NCBI GenBank assembly: GCA_001414485.1
Contig: LLEY01000128.1
Coordinates: 1 to 64,000, forward strand
Reading direction: 5' to 3'
Source: Calycina herbarum
Taxonomy: Eukaryota > Ascomycota > Leotiomycetes > Helotiales > Pezizellaceae
Length of the DNA stretch: 64,000 nucleotides
This document shows positions 22,224 through 34,035 of this stretch, one piece after another (the stretch's first letter is position 1; the number at the start of each line of letters is the position of its first letter). Below the pieces are notes generated by a model, which saw only the letters and a program-made list of their open reading frames with translations, searched no databases and was not told where the DNA came from. Made by a program: the position numbers and the translations under genes.

Positions 22224-24398
22224 ACCGATATCCCGGCCTCGTGCACGGTCCTGGCAAAAGCCCGCCGAAAAACCCCTCTTTTTACCTCGACCATCACCAC
22301 TTTAACTATGGCTAGAACAGACAAATCTCATCAGATCAACTTGGCAGTGGCAGCAATTGAAAGAGGAGAGCATAGCAATTTTACTAAGGCAGCTAAGAAG
22401 TATGGGTGTAACCGTACTGCTATCTCACGGAGGATTAGGGGCTTGACTATGACACGCAAAGACGCTACTACCCTTTACCACCAAGCACTCACCAAGGAGC
22501 AAGAAGAAGTCCTAATTCGACAGATCAATAACCTTACCGATCGAGCAATACCCCCTACGTCTTCAATTGTCAAGAACCTTATAGAAGAGATACGTAGGAG
22601 CGCGGTAGGGAAGAACTGGACTAGGCAATTTATCCGAAGACACAAGGACAGGTTACATAGCAGCTATCTTAAGAACATTGAGAACTTAAGAGTAGTAGCT
22701 AAGTATGCTCCTATGTTTACACTCTTCTTTACCTTAGTATTATATACTTTTTCCCCTCCTTATCTTAATTTAAGTATAAAAGCTAATATTATCTTGTTTT
22801 CTCTAGCTTACGCAAGTTATCGAGAAATACAATATAACTGCCGACAACCTATACAACTTTGACGAGAAGGGATTCCTTATAGGATTTAGCCGATCTATAA
22901 AGCGTATTATGAGTCTAGAAGCGTATACATCAGGCCGGGTTACAAAGAATAAGCAGGACGGTTCTCGAGAGTTTATTTCTCTGCTAGCATGTGTCTCGGC
23001 TATTGGGAGAGCTATCCCGCCGCTTCTTATTTATAAGAGCGTGTCAGGAGACTTACAAGGCTCCTAGACAGAGGATGTTGAAGAAGACGGGGCATATTTC
23101 GGTTTATCAGAAAACGGCTGGTCGTCAAACCAGTTTAGCCTAAAGTGGCTAGAAGACGTCTTTGAGAGACACACAAAACCGAAGAGCGCAAGGGCATACC
23201 GGCTGCTTCTTATAGACAGCCACTCCTCGCATGTCAACATGAAATTTATCGACTTTGCATTCCACCATCGTATTATTATTGTTATCCTTCCTCCTCATAC
23301 TACACATCGGCTCCAGCCTCTTGACATAGGCCTCTTCCAACCCCTCGCTACATTCTACAGCAACGAGCTAGAAAAGCTCCTTACTACTTCCGATAGATTA
23401 GTCTCTATGTCTAAGAGATTTTTCTACAAAATGTTTAAGACAGCCTGGGATCTTGCATTCACAGAACACAACATTACACATGCCTTCGAGAAGGCTGGAA
23501 TCTGGCCAATTCAGAGCGCAAAGATGGTTGCCCAGGTGACAAAGCCTGCCTCGCCAGTCAAGGAACCTATCAAAGGCATGAAAACACCCCTTACATCAAA
23601 AGCTATACGACACGCGTTCTTAGACTTTGAAAAGTCTCCATCCAAGCTCAAGGCACACAAGGTCTTTACTTCCATACGTACTCTTTCCTCTCAAGTCTCT
23701 ATTCTCAAACACGAGAACCAGGGGCTGCGAATAGCTATTATTCTTGAGAATCAGAAGAGAAAGAAGGGTAAGAGACTTAATCTTTGCGGGGAAATTAGCC
23801 AGGGAGTAGAGGTATACTCCCCTGGGAAGGTTATACGAGCTCGAGAGTATCAGGCCAAGGAAGAAGAGGCAAGGGAGGCTGAAGAACAGGCAAAGGAAGA
23901 GAGGAGAGAGACAAGAAAGGCGAATACTCTTGAGAGACAACGTAAGAAGGAAGAATTAGCTAATAAGAGAGCAGAAACCCAGCTCTATAAGGAGCTGGCT
24001 GCTGTAACTCCAAAGGCCTTAAAACAGACAAAATGTATACGTGTCCCACGAAAAAGGACTACTCTACATATGCCTCAAGTCAAGAAAGGAGCTAAAAAGG
24101 GACAAAAAGAGCTAGAAAAGCCAACTTTAATACTTAAACTTAAGGTTAGAGTTCCAGCTAAAGTGGTAGCCCCACAATTGAAGGAAACTAGGTCAGGACG
24201 GCAGATTAGGCTGCCACTCCGTGCTTGCGCATAGTTTTTTGTACTTATTCTCTAATTAACTACCTTTTATCTATATCCCTACTTAATTACATACAAATTC
24301 AATAAGTGGTTGTTGTGATATATAACTTTTAATATAGTGGGTGACATTCCGAGGGGGCGGGCTTTTGCCAGGACCGTGCACGAGGCCGGGATATCGGT
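22224..24398 (+). mobile_element. Full-length pogo/Fot1-like DNA transposon
   Basis: 2,175 bp bounded by perfect 43-bp inverted repeats (22224-22266 and 24356-24398) starting ACCGATATCCCGGCC. It is flanked by TA on both sides (22222-22223, 24399-24400), the duplication expected for Tc1/mariner/pogo elements. Inside is one spliced transposase gene. Perfect ends indicate recent insertion. Confidence 0.95.
22308..24234 (+). pseudogene. Pogo-type transposase with one in-frame stop
   Basis: Exons are 22308-22736 and 22807-24234 (about 618 residues). Order of parts: an HTH psq-like domain at residues 8-47 (AAIERGEHSNFTKAAKKYG), a CENP-B/Tc5-like HTH about 60-120, then the DDE domain. Three acidic residues are visible in YNFDEKGF, LLIDSHSSH and THRLQPLDIGLF, giving a DDD triad as in pogo/Fot1. 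A Lys/Glu-rich coiled tail and basic C-terminus follow. A single TAG at 23065-23067 interrupts the frame where family members usually have Trp. TGG to TAG is a G-to-A change of the kind RIP makes. Otherwise intact, so the ends could still be mobilised by an active relative. Confidence 0.9.
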
Positions 24399-24400
24399 TA

Positions 24401-25091
24401 GAAGAGGTTGGTCTCCCATCAATATCACATGGACCCATAAAATAATCGGCAAACCCGAAAGAGAAGATCGAGGTTTAAACCAAGTACAATCAATAGAGGA
24501 AGTACATGAGAATAAAGTCTATTCAAGACCTAGAAGAGAAAGGGAATGACAAAAGAAAATTTTTGGCCCCCAAATATCGTGTATCTTTCTCCCATCCCTC
24601 AGACTTGATCAATGACTGACTGGTTTTGGCCCCCAAATCTGTTACTAGCTTACTGGCGAAACAAACCTGAAGACCAATCACTATTAAATAAAACAAGTAA
24701 AAAAGCCAAACAACCATCGCAGTATATATGAAGAAGAAATCAAGCTCCCAATCAATCAAGAAGGACGAAGAACAACAGGATATCTCAAACGAGCGCCTCC
24801 AAACCAACACCACACAATGTTTTGCCACTCTGCCAAGATGTCTTTTACATTGAACAGAGGAAAGATCACTTCCCAAAAGCACCACTAATACTTTTCATAT
24901 CAATTCATTTCATTTCTCGAAGTCTAATCCAACCCAATCCAATCCAATCCAATTTAACCCATTTCCTCAACCCGCCCCTTTGACCACACTTCATAGTGAT
25001 AGATAAAATCCCCACACCCCAAATCCAAAATTCCAGACTCCCACCCAAGCCTATACTCCCAGATTCTAAAAAAAAAAACCACTCATCACAA
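24401..25091. other. Intergenic, no gene supported
   Basis: About 690 bp between the transposon and the 3' end of the hydrolase gene. Contains a CCAAT-unit microsatellite near 24925-24955. Short ORFs only. Confidence 0.5.
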
Positions 25092-27377
25092 TCAATCATC
25101 CCTATCCTCCCCCCTCCCCGTCAACGGCCCCGCAAGTCCCAACATCCTCCGTCCAAGAAGATCATCACTACTAGCAAGACTAACCATACTCTTCTTCCTC
25201 TCCCCAATGCCCCTCCCCCGCCCTCTCCCTTTCCCACTCCCCACAGCACCACCCTTCCTCTCCTCCCCCCTCTCCCTAAGCTGCTCCCTCAAAAGCCTCT
25301 CTTTCTGCCTCCTCTCCTCTCGTTTCCTCTCATCCTCAGCCCGTTCCTTCTCCTTCCCCTTATATTTAGAAGTCATACTCATCTCCAACCCCGCATCATC
25401 ATCACCCGAACTCTCCGTAGGTCGTCTCCTATGATTCCTAGGTGTAATCGCACCAGCTCTTAAAGCATTTTCATCCGCCAATGCGAAGATATGTTCAATC
25501 CACCTCGAACACCTAAAAATATATTTCCACCCTTCCGGGAAACAGCCTACAAACTGTAGAAAGCCATGGGATATCCCAGGTATAAGAACAACTTCAACGA
25601 CATCTCGCTCGTCGAATTCTTTGTGCAGTCTTGAATTTGTTGCTTGATCTCGTGCGTGTTTAGCTGCTTTCGCGCGACGTAAGCGACCTGCGAATATTAC
25701 GGTGTCATCGACTAGGGGATCTCGTTCACCAGTGAGAAAATATGTTTTTGGGAATTCAGCGAGGAGGTTGTCAGGCGCTAGGATAGGCGAAAGAAGATAC
25801 TCGGTAGAAAAGTCGGGTCGGTTATGAGGGCCGATATATAAAATGATCATGGCTCGCATCATTTCAGGTGAAAGAATTCGGTCGTTGAAATATGAAATCA
25901 TACTTGACATCGCAAGTCGAGTCTTGAGAGGTTCAGGGTGGTGGGATTGCTGGCTTTCTTGGGTTCTGGGTGCGACTGGAGATAGAACTGCAGGTGCTGC
26001 GGTAGAGTATTGAGGAGATGGTAGGGAGATGGAGCCGGGGTGATTTGCGGTTGCTTCTGTGCTTAGGCTTGGAGATTCAGTCTTGGACATATGCATTGAT
26101 GCTTCGTCCTCGGATTGATGAGGGGTTCCTGCTGCCATGGTGTATTGCATGCTTTTGCGTCGGATGATATTCCGATTTGTTTTTCGACTCCTTCGGTCTT
26201 TGATCAAAGTCATTTGCTCATCCGACATCCAATTGGCAATATTCATATCCAGCCCTGGATATATGAGGACAAGTCCATCTGGAATGGGGAGAGCCCGTTG
26301 GCCTTGTAAATGCCTTTTGCCGGTTGTGCCGGATTCAATGATCATCAAAGTGGTGCTGGTTGCAAGATTTCCACCTGCACTATCACCACTTAACACAATC
26401 TTTGGCACCACTTCTCCGGATAATCCGATACATCGACCTTTGCTGGCCACTATTGTGCAATAGACATCGAAACATTCGTTGAGTGCATATGGGTACGGAA
26501 ATTCCGGTGCCTTTCGATAGTCCAAACTCAACACTGGTAATCCAGTTTTCCCTGCCCAAGCCATCAATTTATCATCATTGGTTCTAGGATCCATTGCCAC
26601 AAATCCACCACCCGGTATATCCAGCACAATTTTGTTGTGCTCTTTGAGAGCGGAAAGAGGGCCGTCAAAGAAAAGCCAACCGTTAACTGGTTCCTGGTAA
26701 TCACTGTTGGGTGGTCGAGGGATGCGAATTTGTCGCGGCGGGTATCTCATCAATCTTGGGCGCATCAATCCTTGGATAGCTTTCAAGTATGGTGTTGTCC
26801 CTTTGTTCCAACTGACTCGCATATGCTCGACGGTCAACATAGCTCTGACTTTCCTGACCTTCTCGTCCGCTTGTTCAGCAGCAATCAGGTAGTAGACAGT
26901 GAAAACCATGCTAGCCAAATCTCGCAACCACTTTCTCCGGATCCGCATTGCACTCCAAAACCCGGCATCCATTGCGGTTGTAACCCATGTTGCTCGAAAG
27001 TAGGATCTCGTATATAGATTCGCGAGCGGCTCGGGGGACTCGAGACCGATAAGTTTTCCGAGGTTTCGTGCAAGGTAGAGGTAAAGGAGGGTCATGACAA
27101 GAGTCTGCCATGGTGTAATAAACCCGGAGAGTTTTCGCGATAGTCTTCGAATGGTAGGTGGTCCATGTTTGTGCCCTCTATTGTAAACTTAGCAATTGTC
27201 TTCATGGTGGGGTGGGAGTGGCAATTACCGGAAGAGGTAGAATGACCAAAAGGAAACCACAGCCAGAACCTGGATCTTTCTGAATTGAACAGAAGGCCGT
27301 CCTAAGACATGATCTGGCAGGGGTTAGGATGGCTGGTGAGAGTGAGTTGGGCAATATATAATAGACTTACCTATCAT
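25092..27377 (-). CDS. Hormone-sensitive-lipase-like alpha/beta hydrolase
   Basis: A 725-residue esterase/lipase of the HSL (alpha/beta hydrolase-3) family. Exons are 27377-27371 (7 nt), 27313-27229 and 27177-25092, and the phases agree. An N-terminal hydrophobic stretch (VLAVVSFWSFYLF) suggests membrane attachment. The oxyanion loop reads PGGGF where many relatives have HGGG. The nucleophile elbow is GDSAGG, the acid is probably in GERDPLVDD, and the His is in GISHGFLQF. A low-complexity Ser/Pro/Gln insert lies between the nucleophile and acid segments. After the catalytic His the protein ends in a long Lys/Glu/Arg-rich coiled-coil-like and Gly/Arg-rich tail. The substrate is unknown, with lipid or steryl esters likely by family. 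Confidence 0.88.
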
Positions 27378-28261
27378 CTTCACACCTGGTGGTGATGGTA
27401 GAGTTGGGTGTTGTGGTCAAAGAAAGCTATGCGCCGTACCTCTATTTGGCATGTGAAGCGTCAAAGAAACCAGACTTAAGAGAACAACATCGAGGAATTT
27501 TTGACAGGAAGAAAAGTTTTAGTTTAGAAGAGACATGAGCTGGGAGATACGGAGGATAAAAAGGTCACTTGGGGGGGGTGTAGTGTAGTTGGATTGCTTT
27601 GGTTGATCAATCTAGGGCGAGGTAGCTCGACTTCGTGAAGGAAGAAGAAGACTGAGTAGTTTTAACTTAATAAGCCGAGGTTTGTTGTTGAAGAGAGCAC
27701 GAGCTGCTGTGCTACCAATAAGAGATAGAGCGGGTCAGTTGGTAAAAGCAAATGGCGGGGCATGTCTGGAAATGCATCGAGATTTTGGCATGTGATTCAG
27801 AAGAGTCACGTGTAGCTTTACACGTGATACCGTTAATGCCTGTGGATCCAATTGCCCCTGAAACTTTAACACTGTTCTAGAGGTAATCTACGAGAAGAAG
27901 CACGTAGTAGGAACAAATAAGTAGCTTTGTGTTTTGTTTATAACTATGGATGGTAAACCTTTTCCAGATAGTAACCATTCTCACTTTCAATTGTAATTCC
28001 AGATTACGTACTAAAATACTCTTCATTCAAAGGTTTCTTCTCGCTTAATATTTACTTAGACTCGACTATGTTTCTCCTCGGCCGTAAACTGTATCTTAAT
28101 ACTCGATTAGAACATAATTCCTCATTGTCATGAGAGCATGGAGAATCTATCAAAAAGATAACAAGTCGTTATCAAAGGAAAACAAACTAAATATTGGAAA
28201 ACCCACCTAAGTAAGTATCTTTGTAGTTATATAGGTCCGAGACATGAATACATCACAGTTC
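27378..28261. other. Intergenic, no gene supported
   Basis: About 880 bp holding the hydrolase promoter and the 3' flank of the DUF3632 gene. Two CACGTGA-type words occur near 27808 and 27822. No RNA or coding feature was recognised. Confidence 0.45.
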
Positions 28262-29182
28262 TCACGATCTTTCTACCGCCACCATACGAGCCAATGCAGC
28301 CCTAGCCCACTCCCTAGTCCCCTCTTTGACATCATCTCGCACCGCAATCTTTCCCCACCTCATCTTCCAAAACCCCCACCTCTCACCTGACAACCCATCC
28401 GGCCCATTATACTCGTCAATTTCATCCTTAGCATGCCTCGTGCCTGCTTGCCACCAACTATAAAGTTCCAACCCAGCATGACCCTCAAAATAGGTCCCCG
28501 CATTGATAATCCATACTGCCGCAGCGGGAACATTCTCATCCAACTCCTCCGCATCCCTTCTCAGCTCAAGCACATACCGCAAACACGAAAGCCCCGACTC
28601 ATCAAACCCAAAAGTATTTCCCCCCTCCCCAGAAAGCACATCTTGCACAAGCAGAGCAAGAAAGGCGTTGATACTAGTCCACTCCTCAACCGACCACCGA
28701 TCTCCATCAGGACATTGTTTGACCCCATATCTATGTTTGTAATCAAAACTTTCCCCTTGCTCCGCCGCGAAGGTCGGGTAATCTTTCCACCGGAAACCTT
28801 CCTTGCTCGAGAGATATCCAGAGAGCTTGAGGCTCTGGGTACAAACCTCTGGGGGAGGAGGTTGATCCCGGAGCGCTTTCATGAATGCTACAAGTCGGCG
28901 ATGCCAGATGTGGTTTGGTGGGATTTGAGTCGCGAATGTCATTATGAGACAGAAGATTGAGTAGACGATGCTTTTGGGATGGAGAGGGTCGGTTTCAGGT
29001 AATGTGCTTCTGGGTATTGTGAGTTGGCTCGCAACTTCCGCCGCAGTTGTGGTTGCGTCAATTCTGAGTGTGGGGGAAGTTGTGGATTGAAAATAGTTGC
29101 GGAGTATGGTGAAGACGACTGTGGGATCAGGTGGTCCATCCCATGCGTGTAAATTGATTGGGGTGCTGCTCTCGACGTCCAT
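28262..29182 (-). CDS. DUF3632 family protein
   Basis: Intronless, 306 residues, probably soluble. It has the Trp-rich pattern of the fungal DUF3632 family: W in NHIWHRRLVAFMKAL, FRWKDYP, VEEWTSINAFLALL, then AAVWIINAGTYFEG and a C-terminal WGFWKMRWG. No catalytic motif or signal peptide is seen. The function of the family is unknown to me. The ATG at 29182 is the first in frame. Confidence 0.85.
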   Translation of the reverse strand: MDVESSTPINLHAWDGPPDPTVVFTILRNYFQSTTSPTLRIDATTTAAEVASQLTIPRSTLPETDPLHPKSIVYSIFCLIMTFATQIPPNHIWHRRLVAFMKALRDQPPPPEVCTQSLKLSGYLSSKEGFRWKDYPTFAAEQGESFDYKHRYGVKQCPDGDRWSVEEWTSINAFLALLVQDVLSGEGGNTFGFDESGLSCLRYVLELRRDAEELDENVPAAAVWIINAGTYFEGHAGLELYSWWQAGTRHAKDEIDEYNGPDGLSGERWGFWKMRWGKIAVRDDVKEGTREWARAALARMVAVERS

Positions 29183-31413
29183 GGTTGAAATGAATGGATG
29201 GAAAGAATTGCTAGGCGGTATTCTGAATCTGGAGGTCGAAGTCTAGAATTCACGAAAATGGATTCAATGAAGAGTGAGTTTTTGAGATTGCCTACAAGTT
29301 AGAAAGGATGGGAGGGTGAAGTAATTGTTTTATCAAAAAGTATAGCTGTGGCTGAGTCAAATGTACGTTGTATAACAGACAACGTCCTGTGCGAAAAAAC
29401 GTAATTCAAATTCTTTAGAATATGTTCTGAAAGAAATCTATAAAAGTATAGCCAGATAAGATAGATGTTAATTATATAATATATCTTAATAAGAGAACAT
29501 AGAGATTCAGGTGGTGTCACGTTTACCATCACGTGCTAATCGCTGATACCTTAGACGCGAGGCTCAAATGCCCCTGAAATTGTACCAAGCACTCATTTTC
29601 CAATCTCAGTCAGAATCCCCAATTGCGCACCGCAACACAACACAACATCAACCAACAAAATGAGAATAGATCATCAGCCGCTAGATACTTGTAGCCCCCT
29701 TCATCGTATACTCTCCGCCGCTCCGGACAATTAATCCTTCCTACCCGCCACTTATGGCCATGGTTCCCCTCATTTCTGCGTCAATGTCGAGCATACCCTA
29801 TCGAGGGTCAGACGGCGAGATATCGTGGCCCAACGTCTGGATGGCAAATTGATGAAACGGATGAAGCTGATCAAAAGCATAGTATATCGTCCACTTTTCC
29901 CAGATTCAGATGTTCGAAACGTTAAGGGCATAATAGCTGCACGACACTGGTTGCGTTTTTTGTAGAGGATACAAATGCCGCGATGGTGCTCTGGGAAGAG
30001 GGAGATATGAGACGCCATCCGGAATAAGATCCCCCTTTTCCCTACGTCGATCAGCACTTCCCAGTAAGGACGAAGAGGTGGTGATTGCGTCTTTGTTTGT
30101 TGTTTGCGGTCGAAAAGCCCGTCCGATTTGTCGAAGTTTTCAAAAGACAGGCCCCGGGTAAAGATTCCAAAACACCACACCACGTTCCCCCTTGCACAAC
30201 ATGGCGGCAGGCTGAAACCTGGACCATTCTCAAGCTGAGACGAAAGTGTTCCTGCATCGGATTTTACCTATCTGCCGCTGCCTCTTCATCTCATCCATTT
30301 TGACTTCTAGATCTGCCGGTGGAGAGGGTTCACGAACTCAATCATTGGATTTCTCCAACAATTGATCCATTTCGACAACTCAGCGAAAACCTCGGTGGGC
30401 TAGCGATGCGAGGAAATAAAAATAGGATTGATGACTCACGAAGTACGAGGTCTCGAGCGAGTAACTTCATCGGAGTATCCAGCCCAAGTCTGCATACGCA
30501 CTTTGCCACTCTGCACTCCTCCTCTCACCATGGATAAATCCACCCTCTCACCGCAGCCGTGCGACAACGCAACATCCAGAGAATTTTTTTGGTTTTGCTC
30601 ACAGCCTTGGCGGGGTCCCTCGTTGGCTCCGTACGTCCCGTACGTGTCTATTTCAGAATGGACCAATTGGCAGAATGGCTAGACCACAGTTCCCCTTGGA
30701 CTTGCATCTGGCCCCGAAAGGGCCAAAGGGGGAAGGAGCAAGGTACGAGATCCTGACTCAGATACCAGCCAATTAGATATCTCCCCTCGTTTTGTCTCAC
30801 TTGCATGAGCCAATGGGAAAATGGCACATTTTTTGAACTCGCAAGGCTGAATAACGTTTTTGCACAAATCTCCACTTGACCATTCACAGTCCTTCACATC
30901 CGAATTGCTCCACATTGAGAGATGCAGGGGGAAGGAGCCATGGAACGGGCCCCCCCCCTAAAGTAAATGTCTGTGCACACTACATTTACTTTAGGGGGGG
31001 GGGAGAGTACTAGGTAAGTCAATTGAAATCCCTGAAACAATTAACAATTCTCGGCCTCCACCAGGATTCACCTGCCCCTGTTCAACCTTCGTGCTTGGCT
31101 GGTCCGAACTCTCCCCAGGCCCAAGCCAAGCCAAGGCCATTCCATTCATTTTCATTCAAAGGTAAGATGATCTCCACCAGCTTCCTCTTCCTCTTCCTCT
31201 TCCTCTTCCTTTTCCTCTTTGTGTGCTTCTCCTCTTCTTTCCTTTTCCAATTCCATTCCCTCTCAACGCCCAATTCCCTTTCCTTCTCGGCGTCGTGTAG
31301 AGTTCTCCATCTACGACGCTTTCAACTTCCGACTCGACCTCGACCCATTATTGACCTTTGTTCTTTACCACCAATTCCTCTAATTTATACACAGCACCCA
31401 AACCCGGCTCAAC
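29183..31413. other. Intergenic, no gene supported; long 5' region of the bestrophin gene
   Basis: About 2.2 kb. Overlapping ORFs up to about 137 codons show no family resemblance. A long hairpin lies at 30950-31002. The last 350 bp are CT-rich with a CTTCCT microsatellite (31180-31220), probably the 5' leader of the downstream gene. Confidence 0.5.
30950..31002. repeat. Perfect 21-bp inverted repeat (hairpin) with C/G-run ends
   Basis: Left arm 30950-30970 is nine C then TAAAGTAAATGT. An 11-nt spacer CTGTGCACACT follows. The right arm 30982-31002 is the exact reverse complement. It could form a very stable foldback, and may be the joined ends of a deleted element. Confidence 0.85.
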
Positions 31414-33016
31414 ATGGCTGACGAAGGGGGAGTCCCAGGCGCTGGAGGTGCCCACGGCATTACTGCAGACCACGATGGCCCAATCCAGAAGTTGAACAAT
31501 AACTCTCGCATCTCCACCCTCACCAAGTCCAATTTCGATATTGGCACCACCAGCTTCGGAACCACCCCCATGGGTACTCGACGAAGCAGTGTCCAGATGG
31601 AGGACTATTTCGTATGTGCCACTTCGGCTTCGAATGCGAAGGTGAAATTCTAACATGGCTCAGGTTGGTCCCAGGGACCTGGATAGACACTCCAAACTGC
31701 CCTACTTCTTGCGAATGCATGGTAGTGTCTTGCCTCGCATGATCTTGCCATTGACCTTTGCTGGAGGATGGGCTACACTCATTACCTGCCTTTCCGTCTT
31801 TGTCGTCGACAGTAAGAAACTCCCAATTTATCCAATCAAATAAACACCATCTAATAGATTGCTTAGTGGGCATTTCCAACACTCTCCTTACAGTCCTTGG
31901 TTTCGTCGTCGGTTTGGCCCTCTCCTTCCGAAGCAGCACGGCATACGAACGTTATTCCGACGGTCGAAAATCCTGGACAATCGTCTCCGTACAATGTCGA
32001 AATCTCGCTCGTTATATCTGGGTCCACACAAATGAACGCGAAGGTGAGGAGGGAAAACAGGACTTGCTTGCAAAGGTCACCGCCATCAACATGATTCTTG
32101 CATTTGCCGTCTCCCTCAAGCACAAGCTCCGTTTTGAGCCATACGCCCACTACCCAGATATCCACAGTCTCGTCAGTCACCTTGACACATTCGCCAATGC
32201 CGCGCACAAGGAGGAGAATTTGGTAGAGCCAAAAAAGAACATTTGGAAGAAAACTGGGGAATACCTTGGTCTCACCATGGCAAGCAGCAACCCTCGAAAA
32301 GTCCTCAAGCGCGCAGATGCCCCACTCGGCAATCTACCCATAGAAATCTTGACATATCTCAGTGCCTACATTGAAGAAGTAACCAACAACGGAACCATGA
32401 AACAGGCAGTTGTTGGAAGTCAAATGCGTAAGGTTCCTATGACGAAAGTCCCTCCTAGACCAAGCTAATCTCAATAATAGTCGTTTGTCTCGCAACCTTG
32501 AGCGATGCCCAAGCCAATGCCGAACGTGTTCTTACCACCCCTCTTCCTGTCGGTTACAACATCTTGATCTCGCAAATCGTTCTCCTCTACATCTACGTGC
32601 TTCCCTTCCAACTGTTTTCCTCACTCGGCTGGATCACCATTCCCGGTACTTTGGCCGCCGCATACATCATCATGGGTTTGGCAGCTATTGGAAACGAACT
32701 CGAGAATCCTTTCGGAAACGACGTCAACGATCTTCCTCTCGACACATACTGCAAGGAGCTAAGCCAGGAATTGGATGTCTTGATGAGCGTCAAGGCCCCA
32801 CAATTCGGAGATTTCCTCACCAAGGCTGCCAACAACCAGGTACTCTGGCCATTGAGCTCCAGTGGATATGATGAGTGGAGGGAGCGACCCGAGGCCGACA
32901 TTCGAAGCGCTTTGAGAGCGAAGGTTGTTGCTGCCAAAAGCTCCTATTCCTCGTCCTCTGGATCCGAGAAAGCTGGGCGTCCAAGTTTGAAGGAGAGAAT
33001 TGGCATGCAAGTTTGA
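31414..33016 (+). CDS. Bestrophin-family anion channel
   Basis: A 483-residue membrane protein of the bestrophin/UPF0187 family, a chloride or bicarbonate-type channel. Exons are 31414-31611, 31664-31811, 31858-32427 and 32481-33016, with 46-53-nt introns and consistent phases. Typical features: RMILPLTFAGGWATLITCLSVFV as the first membrane segment, GFVVGLALSFRSSTAYERYSDGRKSW (the family core), and a late pair of helices PVGYNILISQIVLLYIYVLPF and TLAAAYIIMGLAAIGNELENPFG. That last block includes the conserved NPFG. The N-terminus is Gly/Ser/Thr-rich and cytosolic. A CTTCCT microsatellite lies in the probable 5' leader. Ion selectivity cannot be read. Confidence 0.92.
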
Positions 33017-33460
33017 TCTTGATCAATTTGCTGTCATTAAAAGTTATTTTGTTTGATTACACTGGTCGTTGGGGGAAAATACCACGAATGGATAGATATA
33101 TTGAGCACAGCAGAAAAGATTGCATCATCCAATCGTCACGTTCACCTCTTGTTTTTACACTACTGCGATTTGCGAGCGATGGAGGATCACGATCACCAAT
33201 ACATAGCGAGGGCGTTCTTTTTTTTTGTGTTGCTATTTATGGCTGTGCAGATTGCGCGAGGTACATAGTTTGTATTTGTATCGGATGCATATTACTGGCA
33301 TACGTTCCCTCTCTGGTTGAGGGTGCTTTCCCCGATGGGGATTGTGTACTATTTGCGGAACTGAAAACAGTGGATTTTTTAATGTTTTTTTCTCAAACCA
33401 AATCGTGTTCCTCTCTGTGTTCGTAAGAGTGTTTGTGATTGTAAGCAATCCTTTTTAATG

Positions 33461-33695
33461 CTAGCTTACTTGTAAACTACTGGCTTAGTCGCTACTAGCT
33501 CACTTGTAAACTACTAGCTTACTTGTAAATTACTAGCTAACTTGTAAATTACTAGCTTACTTATAGACTACTAGCTTACTTACTAACTACTAGCTAACTT
33601 ATAAGCTACTAGCTTACTCGCAAATCACTAGCTAACTTATAAAATACTAGCTTACTTATAAACTACCAGCTTACTTATAAACCCTCGCTTACTGA
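33461..33695. repeat. CTAGCTTACTTGTAAACTA satellite, about 20-bp period
   Basis: About ten imperfect units of CTAGCTTACTTGTAAACTA and variants (CTAGCTAACTTATAAA). Shares the AGCTTACT core with the larger array at 56880-57900. Confidence 0.8.
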
Positions 33696-33943
33696 TTAGG
33701 TTACCTTACGAGCTAGAAGTACTACGAGCTGGAAAATATTAGCTTAATTCGTGAAGTACTTACTGGCTTACCCACTTACTTATCCCGTGGCTAAGAATCT
33801 CGAGATGTAAGGTCATCCATCATCCATCATGTCTGCATGTGAAAAGTCCCCTTTGCGGTTTGTTGTCCTTGAGTTGAGCCGGAGGGAACATTTGGAGTGA
33901 TATTACACAACTTTGGATTCTTATTCTTAGGGAGTGAAGTTGG

Positions 33944-34035
33944 GCTTGTAAGCTTGTAATTGTAAGCTTGTAATTGTAAGCTTGTAATTGTAAGCTTGTA
34001 ATTGTAAGCTTGTAATTGTAAGCTTGTAATTGTAC
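33944..34035. repeat. AGCTTGTAATTGTA minisatellite, 14-bp unit
   Basis: Six nearly perfect copies of AGCTTGTAATTGTA ending in two TGTACTTTTGTAATT-like variants. Confidence 0.85.

Noticed and set aside
29770..30183. 137-codon minus-strand ORF
   Set aside because: No recognisable domain, no matching exons, and comparable ORFs exist on the other strand.
33461..33695. CRISPR-like or telomeric array
   Set aside because: Units are contiguous and drifting without unique spacers, the organism is eukaryotic, and the unit is not a telomere repeat.
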